A DNA stretch of 64,000 nt. Origin: Roseomonas elaeocarpi (GTDB taxonomy: Bacteria > Pseudomonadota > Alphaproteobacteria > Acetobacterales > Acetobacteraceae). The position numbers were made by a program, and so were the translations under genes. The notes beneath the pieces are model-generated. The model saw only the letters and a program-made list of their open reading frames with translations. It was not told the DNA's origin and ran no database searches. Within the stretch, counting starts at the first letter, position 1. Every line of letters begins with the position of its first letter. The stretch covers positions 310,001-374,000 of the forward strand of contig NZ_JBHLUN010000002.1 of the NCBI RefSeq assembly GCF_042433915.1, read 5' to 3'. Below, piece by piece: positions 45,965 through 54,607 of the stretch.

Positions 45965-47466
45965 GGATGCACCAGGTTGGTTCCGAGGTTCGGCGCGATC
46001 GCGGGTGTGGTGCTGGCGTTGCTGGCGGAGGAGACCGGCGTGGTGGAGGCCTGCTGCCAGCCGCCGCCCAGGACCTTGTAGAGCGTGACCTGGTTCTCCA
46101 GCTGCTCCTGCTTCAGAGTGATCAACGCCTGCTGGGCGGCATACAGCTCCCGCTGGCTGTCGAGCGTGGTGAGGTAGTTGTCCACGCCGCTGCGGAAGCG
46201 CAGCTGTGCCAGGCGGTAGCTGTCGGCATAGGCATCCGTCAGGCGCTGCTGCGCCGCGAGCTGGTTGCCGTAGGTGCCGCGCGCGGCGAGCGCGTCGGAC
46301 ACCTCCCGGAAGCCGGACTGGATCGCCTTCTCGTAGGTCGCGACCTCCACGCTCTTCTGGATCTTCTCGTAGTCCAGCGTTGCCTGGTTGATGCCGCCGG
46401 TGAAGATCGGCAGCGTGATCTGGGGCGAGAAGGACCAGCTGCCGGAGCCCGGCTTGAACAACTGCGCCAGCGAGGCGGCCGAGGAGCCGTAGGAGCTGGT
46501 CAGCGTGATGCTCGGAAAGAAGGCCGCTCGCGCCGCGCCGATATTGGCGTTGGCCGACAGGAGGTTGTGCTCCGCCGCCACGATGTCGGGCCGGCGCAGC
46601 AGAACCTCGGACGACAGGCCGGCCGGCAGCTGCGTCATCACCAGCGGCGTGTCGAGCGTGGTGCTGTCCGGCAGGTCCGCCGGCACCGGCTGGCCCAGCA
46701 GCAGCGCCAGCGCGTTCTCGGCCTGCGCCACCTCGCGCGTGTAGAGCGCGAGGTTCACGCGCGCCGTTTCCACCGAGGTTTCCGCCTGCCGCAGCGTCAG
46801 CGCCGTGTCGGTGCCGCCCAGGGTCGCGGCCTGCGTCAGGCGGTAGGATTCCTCCTGGCTTGCCAGCGTCTGCCGCGTCAGTGCCAGCAGCTGCCGGTCG
46901 GCGAGCAGCGCGATGTAGGCATTGGCGACCTCCGCCACGAGGCTGATCTGCGTGGCGCGCTGGTTCTCCGCGTTGGCGAAGACGGTTTCCTGCGCCGCCG
47001 TGGTCAGGCTGCGGATGCGGCCGAAAAGGTCGATCTCCCAAGTGCTGAAGCTGCCGCCGACGCTCCAGGTGCGGATGGTCTGCGGGTTGGGGGTACGGGC
47101 CACGCTGGCAGAGGTCTGCTGGGATTCGAGGTCGGCGGTGGCGGCGATCTGTGGGAACAGGTCGCCACGCTGCACCCGGTACTGCGCGTCGGCCGCCTGC
47201 ACGTTCAGCGCGGCGACGCGCAGGTCACGGTTGTTCTCCAGTGCGATCAAAACCAGGCGGCGCAGGCCGGGATCGAGGAAGAAGTCCTCCCACCCGATGC
47301 TGTCGGCCGTGCTCTCGCCCGGCTGCGGCGCGCCGTAGGCTGCCCCTTGCGGCCATTGCGCCGGCACCGGCGGCGTCGGGCGGTCATAGTCGGGGATCAG
47401 CGTGCAGCCGCCGAGCAGCGTGGCCAGCGCGAGGACTCCGGGACGGAGGGAGGTCGGGCAGCGCAT
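45961..47466 (-). CDS. RND efflux outer-membrane lipoprotein, NodT/OprM type
   Basis: A 501-residue TolC-like channel. It begins with a lipoprotein signal with lipobox LLGGC (Cys21) and then LIPDYDRPTPPVPAQWP, as in OprM relatives. Two outer-membrane efflux repeats follow, with IDLFGRIRSLTTAAQE in the first and LLSANANIGAARAAFFPSIT in the second. The last 40 residues are serine/threonine/alanine-rich. It completes a tripartite pump with the RND and adaptor genes directly upstream; only 1 nt separates it from the pump gene stop. Confidence 0.92.
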   Translation of the reverse strand: MRCPTSLRPGVLALATLLGGCTLIPDYDRPTPPVPAQWPQGAAYGAPQPGESTADSIGWEDFFLDPGLRRLVLIALENNRDLRVAALNVQAADAQYRVQRGDLFPQIAATADLESQQTSASVARTPNPQTIRTWSVGGSFSTWEIDLFGRIRSLTTAAQETVFANAENQRATQISLVAEVANAYIALLADRQLLALTRQTLASQEESYRLTQAATLGGTDTALTLRQAETSVETARVNLALYTREVAQAENALALLLGQPVPADLPDSTTLDTPLVMTQLPAGLSSEVLLRRPDIVAAEHNLLSANANIGAARAAFFPSITLTSSYGSSAASLAQLFKPGSGSWSFSPQITLPIFTGGINQATLDYEKIQKSVEVATYEKAIQSGFREVSDALAARGTYGNQLAAQQRLTDAYADSYRLAQLRFRSGVDNYLTTLDSQRELYAAQQALITLKQEQLENQVTLYKVLGGGWQQASTTPVSSASNASTTPAIAPNLGTNLVHP

Positions 47467-47467
47467 C

Positions 47468-50400
47468 TCAGTGCTCCCCGCCCGCCGGCAGCGGCGTTGC
47501 CGCGCCGGTGCCTTCCTCCGCCACCTCGCTGCGCCGCTTCGTGCGGAACAGCGTCAGCACCAGCACGAAGAACAGCGGCACGAAGAACAGCGCCAGCACC
47601 GTGCCGGCCACCACGCCGCCGATGATGCCGGTGCCGATCGCGGTGCGCCCGCCGGCACCAGCGCCGGTGGCGATGGCCAGCGGCACCACGCCCAGCACGA
47701 AGGCGAGCGAGGTCATCAGGATCGGCCGCAGCCGTTCGCGCGCCGCGTGAACGGCGGAGTTGAGCAGGCTTTCGCCGGCCTCGAAGTGCTCCTTGGCGAA
47801 TTCCACGATCAGGATGGCGTTCTTGGCCGACAGGCCGATCGTGGTGAGCAGCCCGACCTGGAAGTACACGTCGTTGGACATGCCGCGCAGCATCGTGGCC
47901 AACACCGCGCCGAAGACGCCCAGCGGCACCACCAGCATCACCGAGACCGGGATCGCCCAGCTCTCATAGAGCGCGGCCAGCGACAGGAACACCACGATCA
48001 GCGAGATGGCGTAGAGCGCGCCCGTCTTGGAGCCCGCCGCGCGTTCCTCGTAGGACAGGCCGGTCCAGTCCGTGCCGATCCCCTTGGGAAGCGAGGCGGC
48101 CAGCTGCTCCATCGTGCTCATGGCGGTGCCGGTGCTGTAGCCGGGCGCCGCGTCGCCCAGCACCTCGACCGAGGGCGTGCCGTTGTAGCGCGACAGGCTG
48201 GGCGCGCCGGTGCTCCAGTGGATGCTGGCGAAGGCGCTGAAGGGCACCATGGTGCCGGCCGAGTTGCGGACGTGCCACTGGGCGAGGTCGCCCGGCGACA
48301 TGCGCGACGTGGACGTGCCCTGCATGTACACGCGCTTGACCCGGCCGCGGTCCACGAAGTCGTTGACGTAGGAAGCACCGAAGGCCGCACCCAGGGTGCT
48401 GGTGATATCGTCCACCGACACGCCGAGCGAGGTCGCCTGCTCCCAGTCGATGTCGAGCAGGGCCTGCGGCTGGTCGCTCAGCCCGTTCAGGCGCACCGCA
48501 GTCACGGAAGAGTTTTTGCCGGCGCTGGCGATGAGCTGCGCACGCGCGTCCATCAGCGCCTGGTGACCCAGGCCGCCGCGGTCGAGCAGCTCCATGTCGA
48601 AGCCCGAGGAGTTACCGAGCTCGCTCACCGCCGGGGGAGAGAAGGCGAAGATCTGCGCGTCCTTGTAGCTGCCGAAATGCTGCATGACCCGGCGCGCGAT
48701 GGCGCCCACGGCATCGTCCGTCCCGGTGCGCTCGCTCCAGTCCTTGAGCCGCACGAAAGCCATGCCGGAGGCCTGGCTGCGGCCGCCGAAGTTGAAGCCG
48801 CTGATGGTCAGCACGCCCTGCACGCGCGACGCCTCGTCCTTCAGGAGGTAGTCGTTGACGGCCATCAGCGCCTGCTGCGTACGCTCCGCCGTGGCGCCGG
48901 GCGGCGCGGTCACCTGGACAAACATGATCCCCTGGTCCTCGGTCGGCAGGAAGGAGGACGGCAGGCGGAGGTAGAGCACGCCCATGGCACCCGCGATAAC
49001 CGCGTAGACCAGCATGAAGCGCCAGGCGCGCGAGGCGAAGTAGCGAGCGCCACCGGCGTAGCGGTTGCTGGCGCGGTCGAAGTTGCGGTTGAACCAGCCG
49101 AAGAAACCGCGCCGCTCCCCGTGCTTCGGGCGCTTGAGGATCGTGGCGCAGAGGGCCGGCGTGAAGCTCAGCGCCATCAGCACCGACAGCGTCATCGAGG
49201 AGATGATGGTCAGCGAGAACTGGCGGTAGATGACGCCCGATGAGCCGGGAAAGAAGAACATCGGCAGGAACACCGCCGACAGCACCACGGCGATGCCCAC
49301 CAGCGCGCCTGAGATCTGTTCCATGGACCGGCGCGTCGCCTCCAGGGGTGACACATCCTCCTGCTCCATCACGCGCTCGACGTTCTCCACCACAACGATG
49401 GCGTCGTCGACTAGCAGGCCGATGGCCAGCACCAGGCCGAACATGGTCAGCGTGTTGATCGAATACCCGGCGAAGCTCAGCACGCCGAAGGTGCCCAGCA
49501 GCACCACCGGAATTACCAGCGTCGGCACCAGCGTGGCGCGGATGTTCTGCAGGAACAGGAACATCACCAGGAAGACGAGAATCATCGCCTCCACCAGCGC
49601 CTTGGCCACCTCCTCGATGGAGAGCTTCACGAAGGGCGTGGTGTCGGAGGGGTACACGATCTCCACCCCGGGCGGCAGCGTCGGGCGGAGGTTGTCGATG
49701 GTGGCGCGGACATTGGCGGCGGCGCTCATCGCGTTGCCGCCGCTGGCCAGCTGCACGCCGATGCCCGCCGCGGGCTTGCCGTTGTAGCGGGTGGACACGT
49801 TGAACTGCTGGGCGTCCAGGGCGACCTTCGCCACGTCGCGCAGGTGGACCTGCGAGCCGTCGCTCTTGGTCTTGAGCAGGATGCCCTCGAACTGCTCGGG
49901 CCGGTTCATGTAGGTCGGGCCGATCAGCGTGGCCGAAAGGCGCTGCCCGGGCACTGCCGGCAGGGAGCCCAGCTCGCCAGAGGCGACCTGCACGTTCTGC
50001 GCTTTCACCGCAGCGCTGACGTCGGAGGGCATCAGCTCGTAGGCATTGAGCTTGTCCGGATCGAGCCAGATGCGCATCGCGTACTGCGAACCGAACAGGT
50101 TGTAGTCGCCCACGCCCGCGGTGCGCGTCACCGGGTCCTGGATGTTGGAAGCGATGTAGTCCGCAAGGTCGGAGCTGGTGAGGCTGCCGTCGGTCGACAC
50201 GAAGCCGATCACCATCAGGAAGTTCGGGTTGGCCTTGGCGACGCGGATGCCCTGCTGCTGCACCGTGGTGGGCAGGCGCGACTGCGCCAGCGCCAGCTTG
50301 TTCTGTACCTGCACCTGGGCAATGTCTGGGTTGGTGCCCTGCGCAAAGGTCAGCTTGATCGTGGCGCTGCCGTCGCTGTTGCTGGTGGAGGTGAAGTAGA

Positions 50401-50626
50401 GCAGCCCGTCGAGACCGGTCATCTGCTGCTCGATGATCTGCACCACGGTGTTCTGCACCGTTTCGGCCGAGGCGCCGGGATAGGTCAGCGAGAGCTGGAT
50501 GGTGGGCGGTGCGATCTGCGGGTACTGCGCGATCGGCAGGCCGCGCAGGCAGATCAGGCCCACCAGCATGATCGCCAGCGCCACCACCCAGGCGAAGACC
50601 GGGCGATCGATAAAGAAGCGTGCCAT
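47468..50626 (-). CDS. RND multidrug efflux transporter, HAE1/AcrB type
   Basis: A 1052-residue inner-membrane proton antiporter, full length for the family. It starts MARFFIDRPVFAWVVALAIM. The proton-relay aspartates are in GLLVDDAIVVVENVERVMEQ, and TEDQGIMFVQVTAPPGAT and GLSAKNAILIVEFAKE are further AcrB hallmarks. I start it at 50626; upstream in-frame codons are arginine/proline-rich and unconserved. It exports drugs, solvents or bile-type compounds in exchange for protons, together with the adaptor 10 nt upstream and the outer-membrane channel. Confidence 0.95.
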   Translation of the reverse strand: MARFFIDRPVFAWVVALAIMLVGLICLRGLPIAQYPQIAPPTIQLSLTYPGASAETVQNTVVQIIEQQMTGLDGLLYFTSTSNSDGSATIKLTFAQGTNPDIAQVQVQNKLALAQSRLPTTVQQQGIRVAKANPNFLMVIGFVSTDGSLTSSDLADYIASNIQDPVTRTAGVGDYNLFGSQYAMRIWLDPDKLNAYELMPSDVSAAVKAQNVQVASGELGSLPAVPGQRLSATLIGPTYMNRPEQFEGILLKTKSDGSQVHLRDVAKVALDAQQFNVSTRYNGKPAAGIGVQLASGGNAMSAAANVRATIDNLRPTLPPGVEIVYPSDTTPFVKLSIEEVAKALVEAMILVFLVMFLFLQNIRATLVPTLVIPVVLLGTFGVLSFAGYSINTLTMFGLVLAIGLLVDDAIVVVENVERVMEQEDVSPLEATRRSMEQISGALVGIAVVLSAVFLPMFFFPGSSGVIYRQFSLTIISSMTLSVLMALSFTPALCATILKRPKHGERRGFFGWFNRNFDRASNRYAGGARYFASRAWRFMLVYAVIAGAMGVLYLRLPSSFLPTEDQGIMFVQVTAPPGATAERTQQALMAVNDYLLKDEASRVQGVLTISGFNFGGRSQASGMAFVRLKDWSERTGTDDAVGAIARRVMQHFGSYKDAQIFAFSPPAVSELGNSSGFDMELLDRGGLGHQALMDARAQLIASAGKNSSVTAVRLNGLSDQPQALLDIDWEQATSLGVSVDDITSTLGAAFGASYVNDFVDRGRVKRVYMQGTSTSRMSPGDLAQWHVRNSAGTMVPFSAFASIHWSTGAPSLSRYNGTPSVEVLGDAAPGYSTGTAMSTMEQLAASLPKGIGTDWTGLSYEERAAGSKTGALYAISLIVVFLSLAALYESWAIPVSVMLVVPLGVFGAVLATMLRGMSNDVYFQVGLLTTIGLSAKNAILIVEFAKEHFEAGESLLNSAVHAARERLRPILMTSLAFVLGVVPLAIATGAGAGGRTAIGTGIIGGVVAGTVLALFFVPLFFVLVLTLFRTKRRSEVAEEGTGAATPLPAGGEH

Positions 50627-50636
50627 GGGTCTTCGC

Positions 50637-51914
50637 TCAGCTCCGCTGGCTGGTGGTGGCGGCCTTGGCCTCCGCCGCAACCTGGGCGTCGAACTGATCG
50701 GCCGTCAGCGCGCGCAGCTGCGGCTTGGCGCCGTTGGTGACCTTCTGCGTGCCCTCGACGATCACGCGGTCACCATCCTGGAACCCGCCGCTGACCAGCC
50801 ACTTGTTGCCGATCGCCTCCACCACCGTGAGTGTGCGCGTGGCCACGGTGCCGTCCTTGCCCACCACCAGGGCCGTGGCATTGCCGCGCACGTCGTGGGT
50901 CACGCCCTGCTGCGGCACCAGCAGCCCGTTCTGGAGCGAGCCTTCCTCCAGGCTGGCCCGCACGAACATGCCGGGCAGCAGCGTGCCGTCGGGGTTGGGG
51001 AACTGCGCGCGCAACGTGACGGTGTTGGTGTCGGTGCTGACGATCACCTCGGAGAACTGCAGCGTGCCCTTTTGCGCGTACTCGCTGCCGTCGCCCAGCT
51101 GCAGCGTCACCTCGGGATTGTTGTCGGCGTCGCGCTTCAGCTGGCCGGAGGCAAGCTCCCGCCGCAGTCGCAGCAGCGTCGAGGCCGGCTGCACCACATC
51201 CACGTAGATCGGATCGAGTTGCGTCACCGTCATCAGTGCGCTGGTCTGGTCCGAGGTGAGCAGCGCGCCCACCGTCACCGAGGAACGACTGGTGCGGCCG
51301 CTGATCGGCGAGGTGACAGTGGTGTAGCCGAGGTTGATGCGCGCCGTGTCCACCGCGGCGCGGGCCGAGGCGACGTCGGCCTCGGCGGATTTCTGGGTGG
51401 CCACCGCGGTCTCGTAGTCGAGTCGGCTGACCGCGTTCTGCGCCACCAGCGGCTTGTAGCGGGTGGCGGTCACGCTGGCGGATTCCAGCGTCGCCTGCGA
51501 CTTGGCCAGGGCTGCCTGGGCGCTGGCGAGCGCGGCCTGATAGGGCGCCGGGTCGATGCGGTAGAGCGGCTGCCCGGCCTTCACCTGCTGGCCTTCCTGA
51601 AACAGGCGCTCGCGCAGCACGCCGCTCACCTGCGGGCGGATCTCGGCGGTCTGGAAGGCCGAGGTGCGGCCCGGCAGCGTGGTGTGGATCGGCACCGACT
51701 GCGGCGTGAGCGACACCGCCGTGACCGTGGGGGCCGGCGGCGGGGCAGAAGGCGCCTGCGCTTCGCTCTCGCCACCGTAGAGCCCGAACACCGTGCCCCC
51801 GGCCGCCGCCACACCCACCAAGAGGCCGAGGCCGACCACCGGCCGCGCGAAGCGGCGCCGCGACAGCCGGGCAGGGCCGGGCGGGGCCGGTGGGTGTGGG
51901 TCTGGGCTCATCAT
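50637..51914 (-). CDS. RND periplasmic adaptor (membrane fusion) protein
   Basis: A 425-residue adaptor. After a basic N-terminus and one hydrophobic anchor (PVVGLGLLVGVAAAGGTVFG) come the lipoyl/hairpin domain (GVLRERLFQEGQQVKAGQPL, then a coiled hairpin) and beta-barrel GYTTVTSPISGRTSRSSVTV. It bridges the inner-membrane pump and outer-membrane channel. Two adjacent ATGs are possible; 51914 has GAGG at good spacing. It is the first gene of the efflux operon, just downstream of two tandem operators. Confidence 0.92.
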   Translation of the reverse strand: MMSPDPHPPAPPGPARLSRRRFARPVVGLGLLVGVAAAGGTVFGLYGGESEAQAPSAPPPAPTVTAVSLTPQSVPIHTTLPGRTSAFQTAEIRPQVSGVLRERLFQEGQQVKAGQPLYRIDPAPYQAALASAQAALAKSQATLESASVTATRYKPLVAQNAVSRLDYETAVATQKSAEADVASARAAVDTARINLGYTTVTSPISGRTSRSSVTVGALLTSDQTSALMTVTQLDPIYVDVVQPASTLLRLRRELASGQLKRDADNNPEVTLQLGDGSEYAQKGTLQFSEVIVSTDTNTVTLRAQFPNPDGTLLPGMFVRASLEEGSLQNGLLVPQQGVTHDVRGNATALVVGKDGTVATRTLTVVEAIGNKWLVSGGFQDGDRVIVEGTQKVTNGAKPQLRALTADQFDAQVAAEAKAATTSQRS

Positions 51915-51948
51915 GGGGGACCTCGGCGGGTAATGGAGCCACACAGTC

Positions 51949-51966
51949 GGAAACTTTGTGGTTTCC
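51949..51966. promoter_or_regulatory. Palindrome, TetR operator copy A
   Basis: GGAAAC-tttgtg-GTTTCC is a perfect 6-bp inverted repeat with a 6-bp spacer, 34 nt upstream of the adaptor start, in the spacer shared with the divergent TetR gene. Confidence 0.65.
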
Positions 51967-51975
51967 CTCGAGCAT

Positions 51976-51993
51976 GGAAACTGTCTAGTTTCG
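51976..51993. promoter_or_regulatory. Palindrome, TetR operator copy B
   Basis: GGAAAC-tgtcta-GTTTCG repeats the same half-site and spacing with one end mismatch. Its centre lies 27 bp from that of copy A. Two sites of one design between divergent regulator and pump genes strongly suggest TetR binding. Confidence 0.65.
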
Positions 51994-52049
51994 GCTGCGG
52001 CGTCAACGAGGATTGCTGCGTCGCAACATTTTGTGGTGGAATCTCACCG

Positions 52050-52703
52050 ATGGATGCTATTGCCCCACTCTCCGTCCTGGCCCCGCCGCCCCCGGCGCAG
52101 GAGGATATGGAAGCGCTGCGCGAACGCGTGCTGCGCTGTGCCGAGACGTGCTTCGTGCACCAGGGCTTCCACGTCACGACAATGGACGCCATCGCGCGGG
52201 ACGCGCGCTGCTCCAAGAAGACGATCTACAAGCTGTTCTCCTCCAAGGGGGAGCTGTTCAACGCTCTGCTGACGCGCTTCCGTCTCGAGATCGGGCAGCT
52301 GCGGGTCGACCCGGATTGGGAGCCGGGGCACGCGATCCGCTACTTCCTGGAAGCCATGGCCGACATCCTGCTGCGCGACCGCTCCGTGGCGCTGGTGCGC
52401 ATCGCGATGTCGGAAGCGGGGCGGATGGAGATGAGCAACCCGGCGCTGAACAGCAGCGCCTCGGCCATCGCGCGCTCCGGCCTGGAGGACTACCTGGCGG
52501 AGCTGCAGCGCCGGGGCAGCCATGATGTCGGTGAACCGATCGAGGCCACGCGGATGCTGATCGGCATGGCGCTGGGCGCCTTCCACCACGAGCTCCTGAC
52601 GGGTCTCAAGGCCGAGGTGCCGCGGCAGGAGTTGCTGGCGCGCATCGAGCAGGCGGTGCGGATCTTTCTGCGCGGCACGCAGTGCGTGGGTGCCGCCGCG
52701 TAG
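52050..52703 (+). CDS. TetR/AcrR-family repressor of the RND pump
   Basis: A 217-residue regulator. The DNA-binding domain reads ETCFVHQGFHVTTMDAIARD, then CSKKTIYKLFSSKGELFNAL. The C-terminal domain (YFLEAMADILLRDRSVALVR, then EATRMLIGMALGAFHHELLT) resembles the AcrR type that binds pump substrates. It starts at ATG 52050, divergent from the efflux operon, with tandem palindromes in the 135-nt spacer. Repression of both itself and the pump is likely. Confidence 0.9.
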   Translation: MDAIAPLSVLAPPPPAQEDMEALRERVLRCAETCFVHQGFHVTTMDAIARDARCSKKTIYKLFSSKGELFNALLTRFRLEIGQLRVDPDWEPGHAIRYFLEAMADILLRDRSVALVRIAMSEAGRMEMSNPALNSSASAIARSGLEDYLAELQRRGSHDVGEPIEATRMLIGMALGAFHHELLTGLKAEVPRQELLARIEQAVRIFLRGTQCVGAAA

Positions 52704-52731
52704 GGCGGCACCCCTTCCCTGCCGAAAGGGC

Positions 52732-53190
52732 TCAGATCACGAAGTTCAGGGGCGGCGCGCTGGGCCGGCGCAGCCCGGCCGCCTCGCCGCGCCGCAGCAG
52801 GTCCTCCAGCGTCAGGGCTTCGAGCTGTTCGCGCAGGCGCCCTTCCATCTCGCCCCACAGCGGCGCCAGCACGGCGCGGCCCAGCGGGTTGGCGGCGATC
52901 GCCTCGCCCTCCCCGGGCTCCGCGGCCGGCCCGACGGCTTCCACGATCTCCCACAGTCGGATGTCTCGGGCCCGGCGCGCCAGCCGGTAGCCGCCGCGCG
53001 GGCCGCGCGTGCTGTCCAGCAGCCCGGCGCGGGACAGGGCCTGGAACACCGGCTCGATGCCCCGCTTGGCGGCACCCAGGCGATCGGCGATGTCGCCGCC
53101 GCTGGCGACCTCCGGCCCGCGACCGACGCGGAAGCCCACGTCCAGCATCACCGCCACGGCGGCCATCGCGCGGTCCTGCCGAACGAGCAT
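52732..53190 (-). CDS. Rrf2-family regulator without iron-sulfur cysteines
   Basis: A 152-residue Rrf2 protein. The winged helix shows GGDIADRLGAAKRGIEPVFQ, then LSRAGLLDSTRGPRGGYRLA, and ARDIRLWEIVEAVG, all typical. The sequence contains no cysteine at all, so it cannot bind an Fe-S cluster as IscR or NsrR do; it is more like CymR-type members. It is divergent from the cysteine synthase gene 87 nt away and is the likely regulator of that gene. Confidence 0.88.
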   Translation of the reverse strand: MLVRQDRAMAAVAVMLDVGFRVGRGPEVASGGDIADRLGAAKRGIEPVFQALSRAGLLDSTRGPRGGYRLARRARDIRLWEIVEAVGPAAEPGEGEAIAANPLGRAVLAPLWGEMEGRLREQLEALTLEDLLRRGEAAGLRRPSAPPLNFVI

Positions 53191-53207
53191 GCGAGCCCTC
53201 CCTCAAA

Positions 53208-53233
53208 CCCGCCAGCCGATGCTGAGCGGCGGG
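53208..53233. promoter_or_regulatory. Inverted repeat between Rrf2 and cysteine synthase genes
   Basis: CCCGCC (53208-53213) pairs with GGCGGG (53228-53233), and inside it AGC pairs with GCT around CGAT with one bulged base. It may be the Rrf2 operator or a leader hairpin of the cysteine synthase mRNA. Symmetry and position are the only evidence. Confidence 0.4.
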
Positions 53234-53277
53234 ACGGGGGTGATCTACGCCCGGCCGGCGTGGTAATCCAGGCGGCA

Positions 53278-54369
53278 ATGCCCGAACAGCTCGACCCGCC
53301 CGGCAGCCCGGGCCCCGCCGTCCAGGGCGACGGAACTGCATCGCCTCAGGCTGCCCATCCTGATCCGGCGGGCGCGTCCCGCATCGGAACGCCCGGCCCG
53401 CACGGGACCGCGCAGCCCCCGGTCGCGGCGCGCAACCGCCTTTACGGCAGCGTGCTGGACACCGTGGGCGCCACGCCGCTCGTCCGCCTGCCGCGGCTGG
53501 AAGCGGAGGACGGGCTGCTCGCCCGCGTCGCGCTGAAGCTGGAATTCTTCAACCCCCTGGGCTCGGTCAAGGATCGCATCGGCCTGGCGATGGTGGAGGC
53601 CGCCGAGCGTGATGGGCTGATCGCGCCGGGCCGCTCGGTGCTGGTGGAGCCGACCTCGGGCAACACCGGCATCGCGCTGGCCTTCGTGGCGGCCGCCAAG
53701 GGCTACCGGCTGATCGTGGTGATGCCCGAAGGCGCCTCGGTGGAGCGGCGGCGCATGATCCGGCTGATGGGTGGTGAGGTGGAGCTGACGCCCTCGGCCC
53801 GCGGCATGGGGGGCGCCATCGCACGGGCCGAGGCCATCCTCGCTTCCACGCCCGGTGCCTGGATGCCGGGGCAGTTCGACAATCCCGCTAACCCCGCGAT
53901 CCACGCCGCCACCACGGCCGAGGAAATCTGGATTGACACCGCGGGCGAGGTGGACGCGGTGGTGGGCGGCGTCGGCACCGGCGGCTCCCTGTCCGGCATC
54001 GCGCGCACGCTCAAGCCGCGTCGCCCTGGAATGCGGGTGATCGGGGTGGAGCCGCTGGAAAGCGCCGTTCTCTCGGGCGACGAGCCGGGGCCGCATGACA
54101 TCCAGGGCATCGGCGCCGGCTTCCGCCCCACGGTGCTGGAGCTGGAACGGGTGGACGAGATCCTGCCCGTGAGCGAGCGCGACGCGCTTGCCACCGCCCG
54201 GCGCTGCGCCCGGGTGGAAGGGCTGCCGGTGGGCATTTCCTCGGGCGCGGTGCTGCACGCCATGCTGGCGGTGGCGCGCCGGCCGGAGATGCGGGGCCGG
54301 CTGGTAGTGGGCATCGCCGCTTCCTTTGCCGAACGCTACCTGTCGACGGAACTCTTCGCGGGGCTTTAG
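53278..54369 (+). CDS. cysK: Cysteine synthase A-type enzyme (O-acetylserine sulfhydrylase)
   Basis: A 363-residue fold-type II PLP enzyme. The core begins LYGSVLDTVGATPLVRLPRL. The PLP lysine is K98 in NPLGSVKDRIG, the substrate loop is PTSGNTGIALAF, and the phosphate-binding loop is GGVGTGGSLSGIAR. It makes cysteine from O-acetylserine and sulfide. About 50 residues rich in proline and glycine precede the catalytic core, an extension absent from typical CysK; the ATG at 53278 is the only good start codon seen. The divergent Rrf2 gene suggests control by cysteine or sulfur status. Confidence 0.9.
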   Translation: MPEQLDPPGSPGPAVQGDGTASPQAAHPDPAGASRIGTPGPHGTAQPPVAARNRLYGSVLDTVGATPLVRLPRLEAEDGLLARVALKLEFFNPLGSVKDRIGLAMVEAAERDGLIAPGRSVLVEPTSGNTGIALAFVAAAKGYRLIVVMPEGASVERRRMIRLMGGEVELTPSARGMGGAIARAEAILASTPGAWMPGQFDNPANPAIHAATTAEEIWIDTAGEVDAVVGGVGTGGSLSGIARTLKPRRPGMRVIGVEPLESAVLSGDEPGPHDIQGIGAGFRPTVLELERVDEILPVSERDALATARRCARVEGLPVGISSGAVLHAMLAVARRPEMRGRLVVGIAASFAERYLSTELFAGL

Positions 54370-54607
54370 GCGCGCCAACAGGGTTCCGGCGGGCCCGTCC
54401 GGCCGGCGGAGCGGGTTGGACGACGCAGCAAAACCGTGCCCCAAGCCGGGCCGGTGCGGGCCGATCCGCCAATCCCTTAACCGGGCCGACCCACCGGAAA
54501 CGGTCCGCCGCTCCCCTCAAATCTCCCGCAGCGCGCGAACCATCCCGGGCATGGCCCGTTCGCCCCCCTGAACCCCCAGCCCGGGGGCATGGAGGAGGCG
54601 CGGTCCG

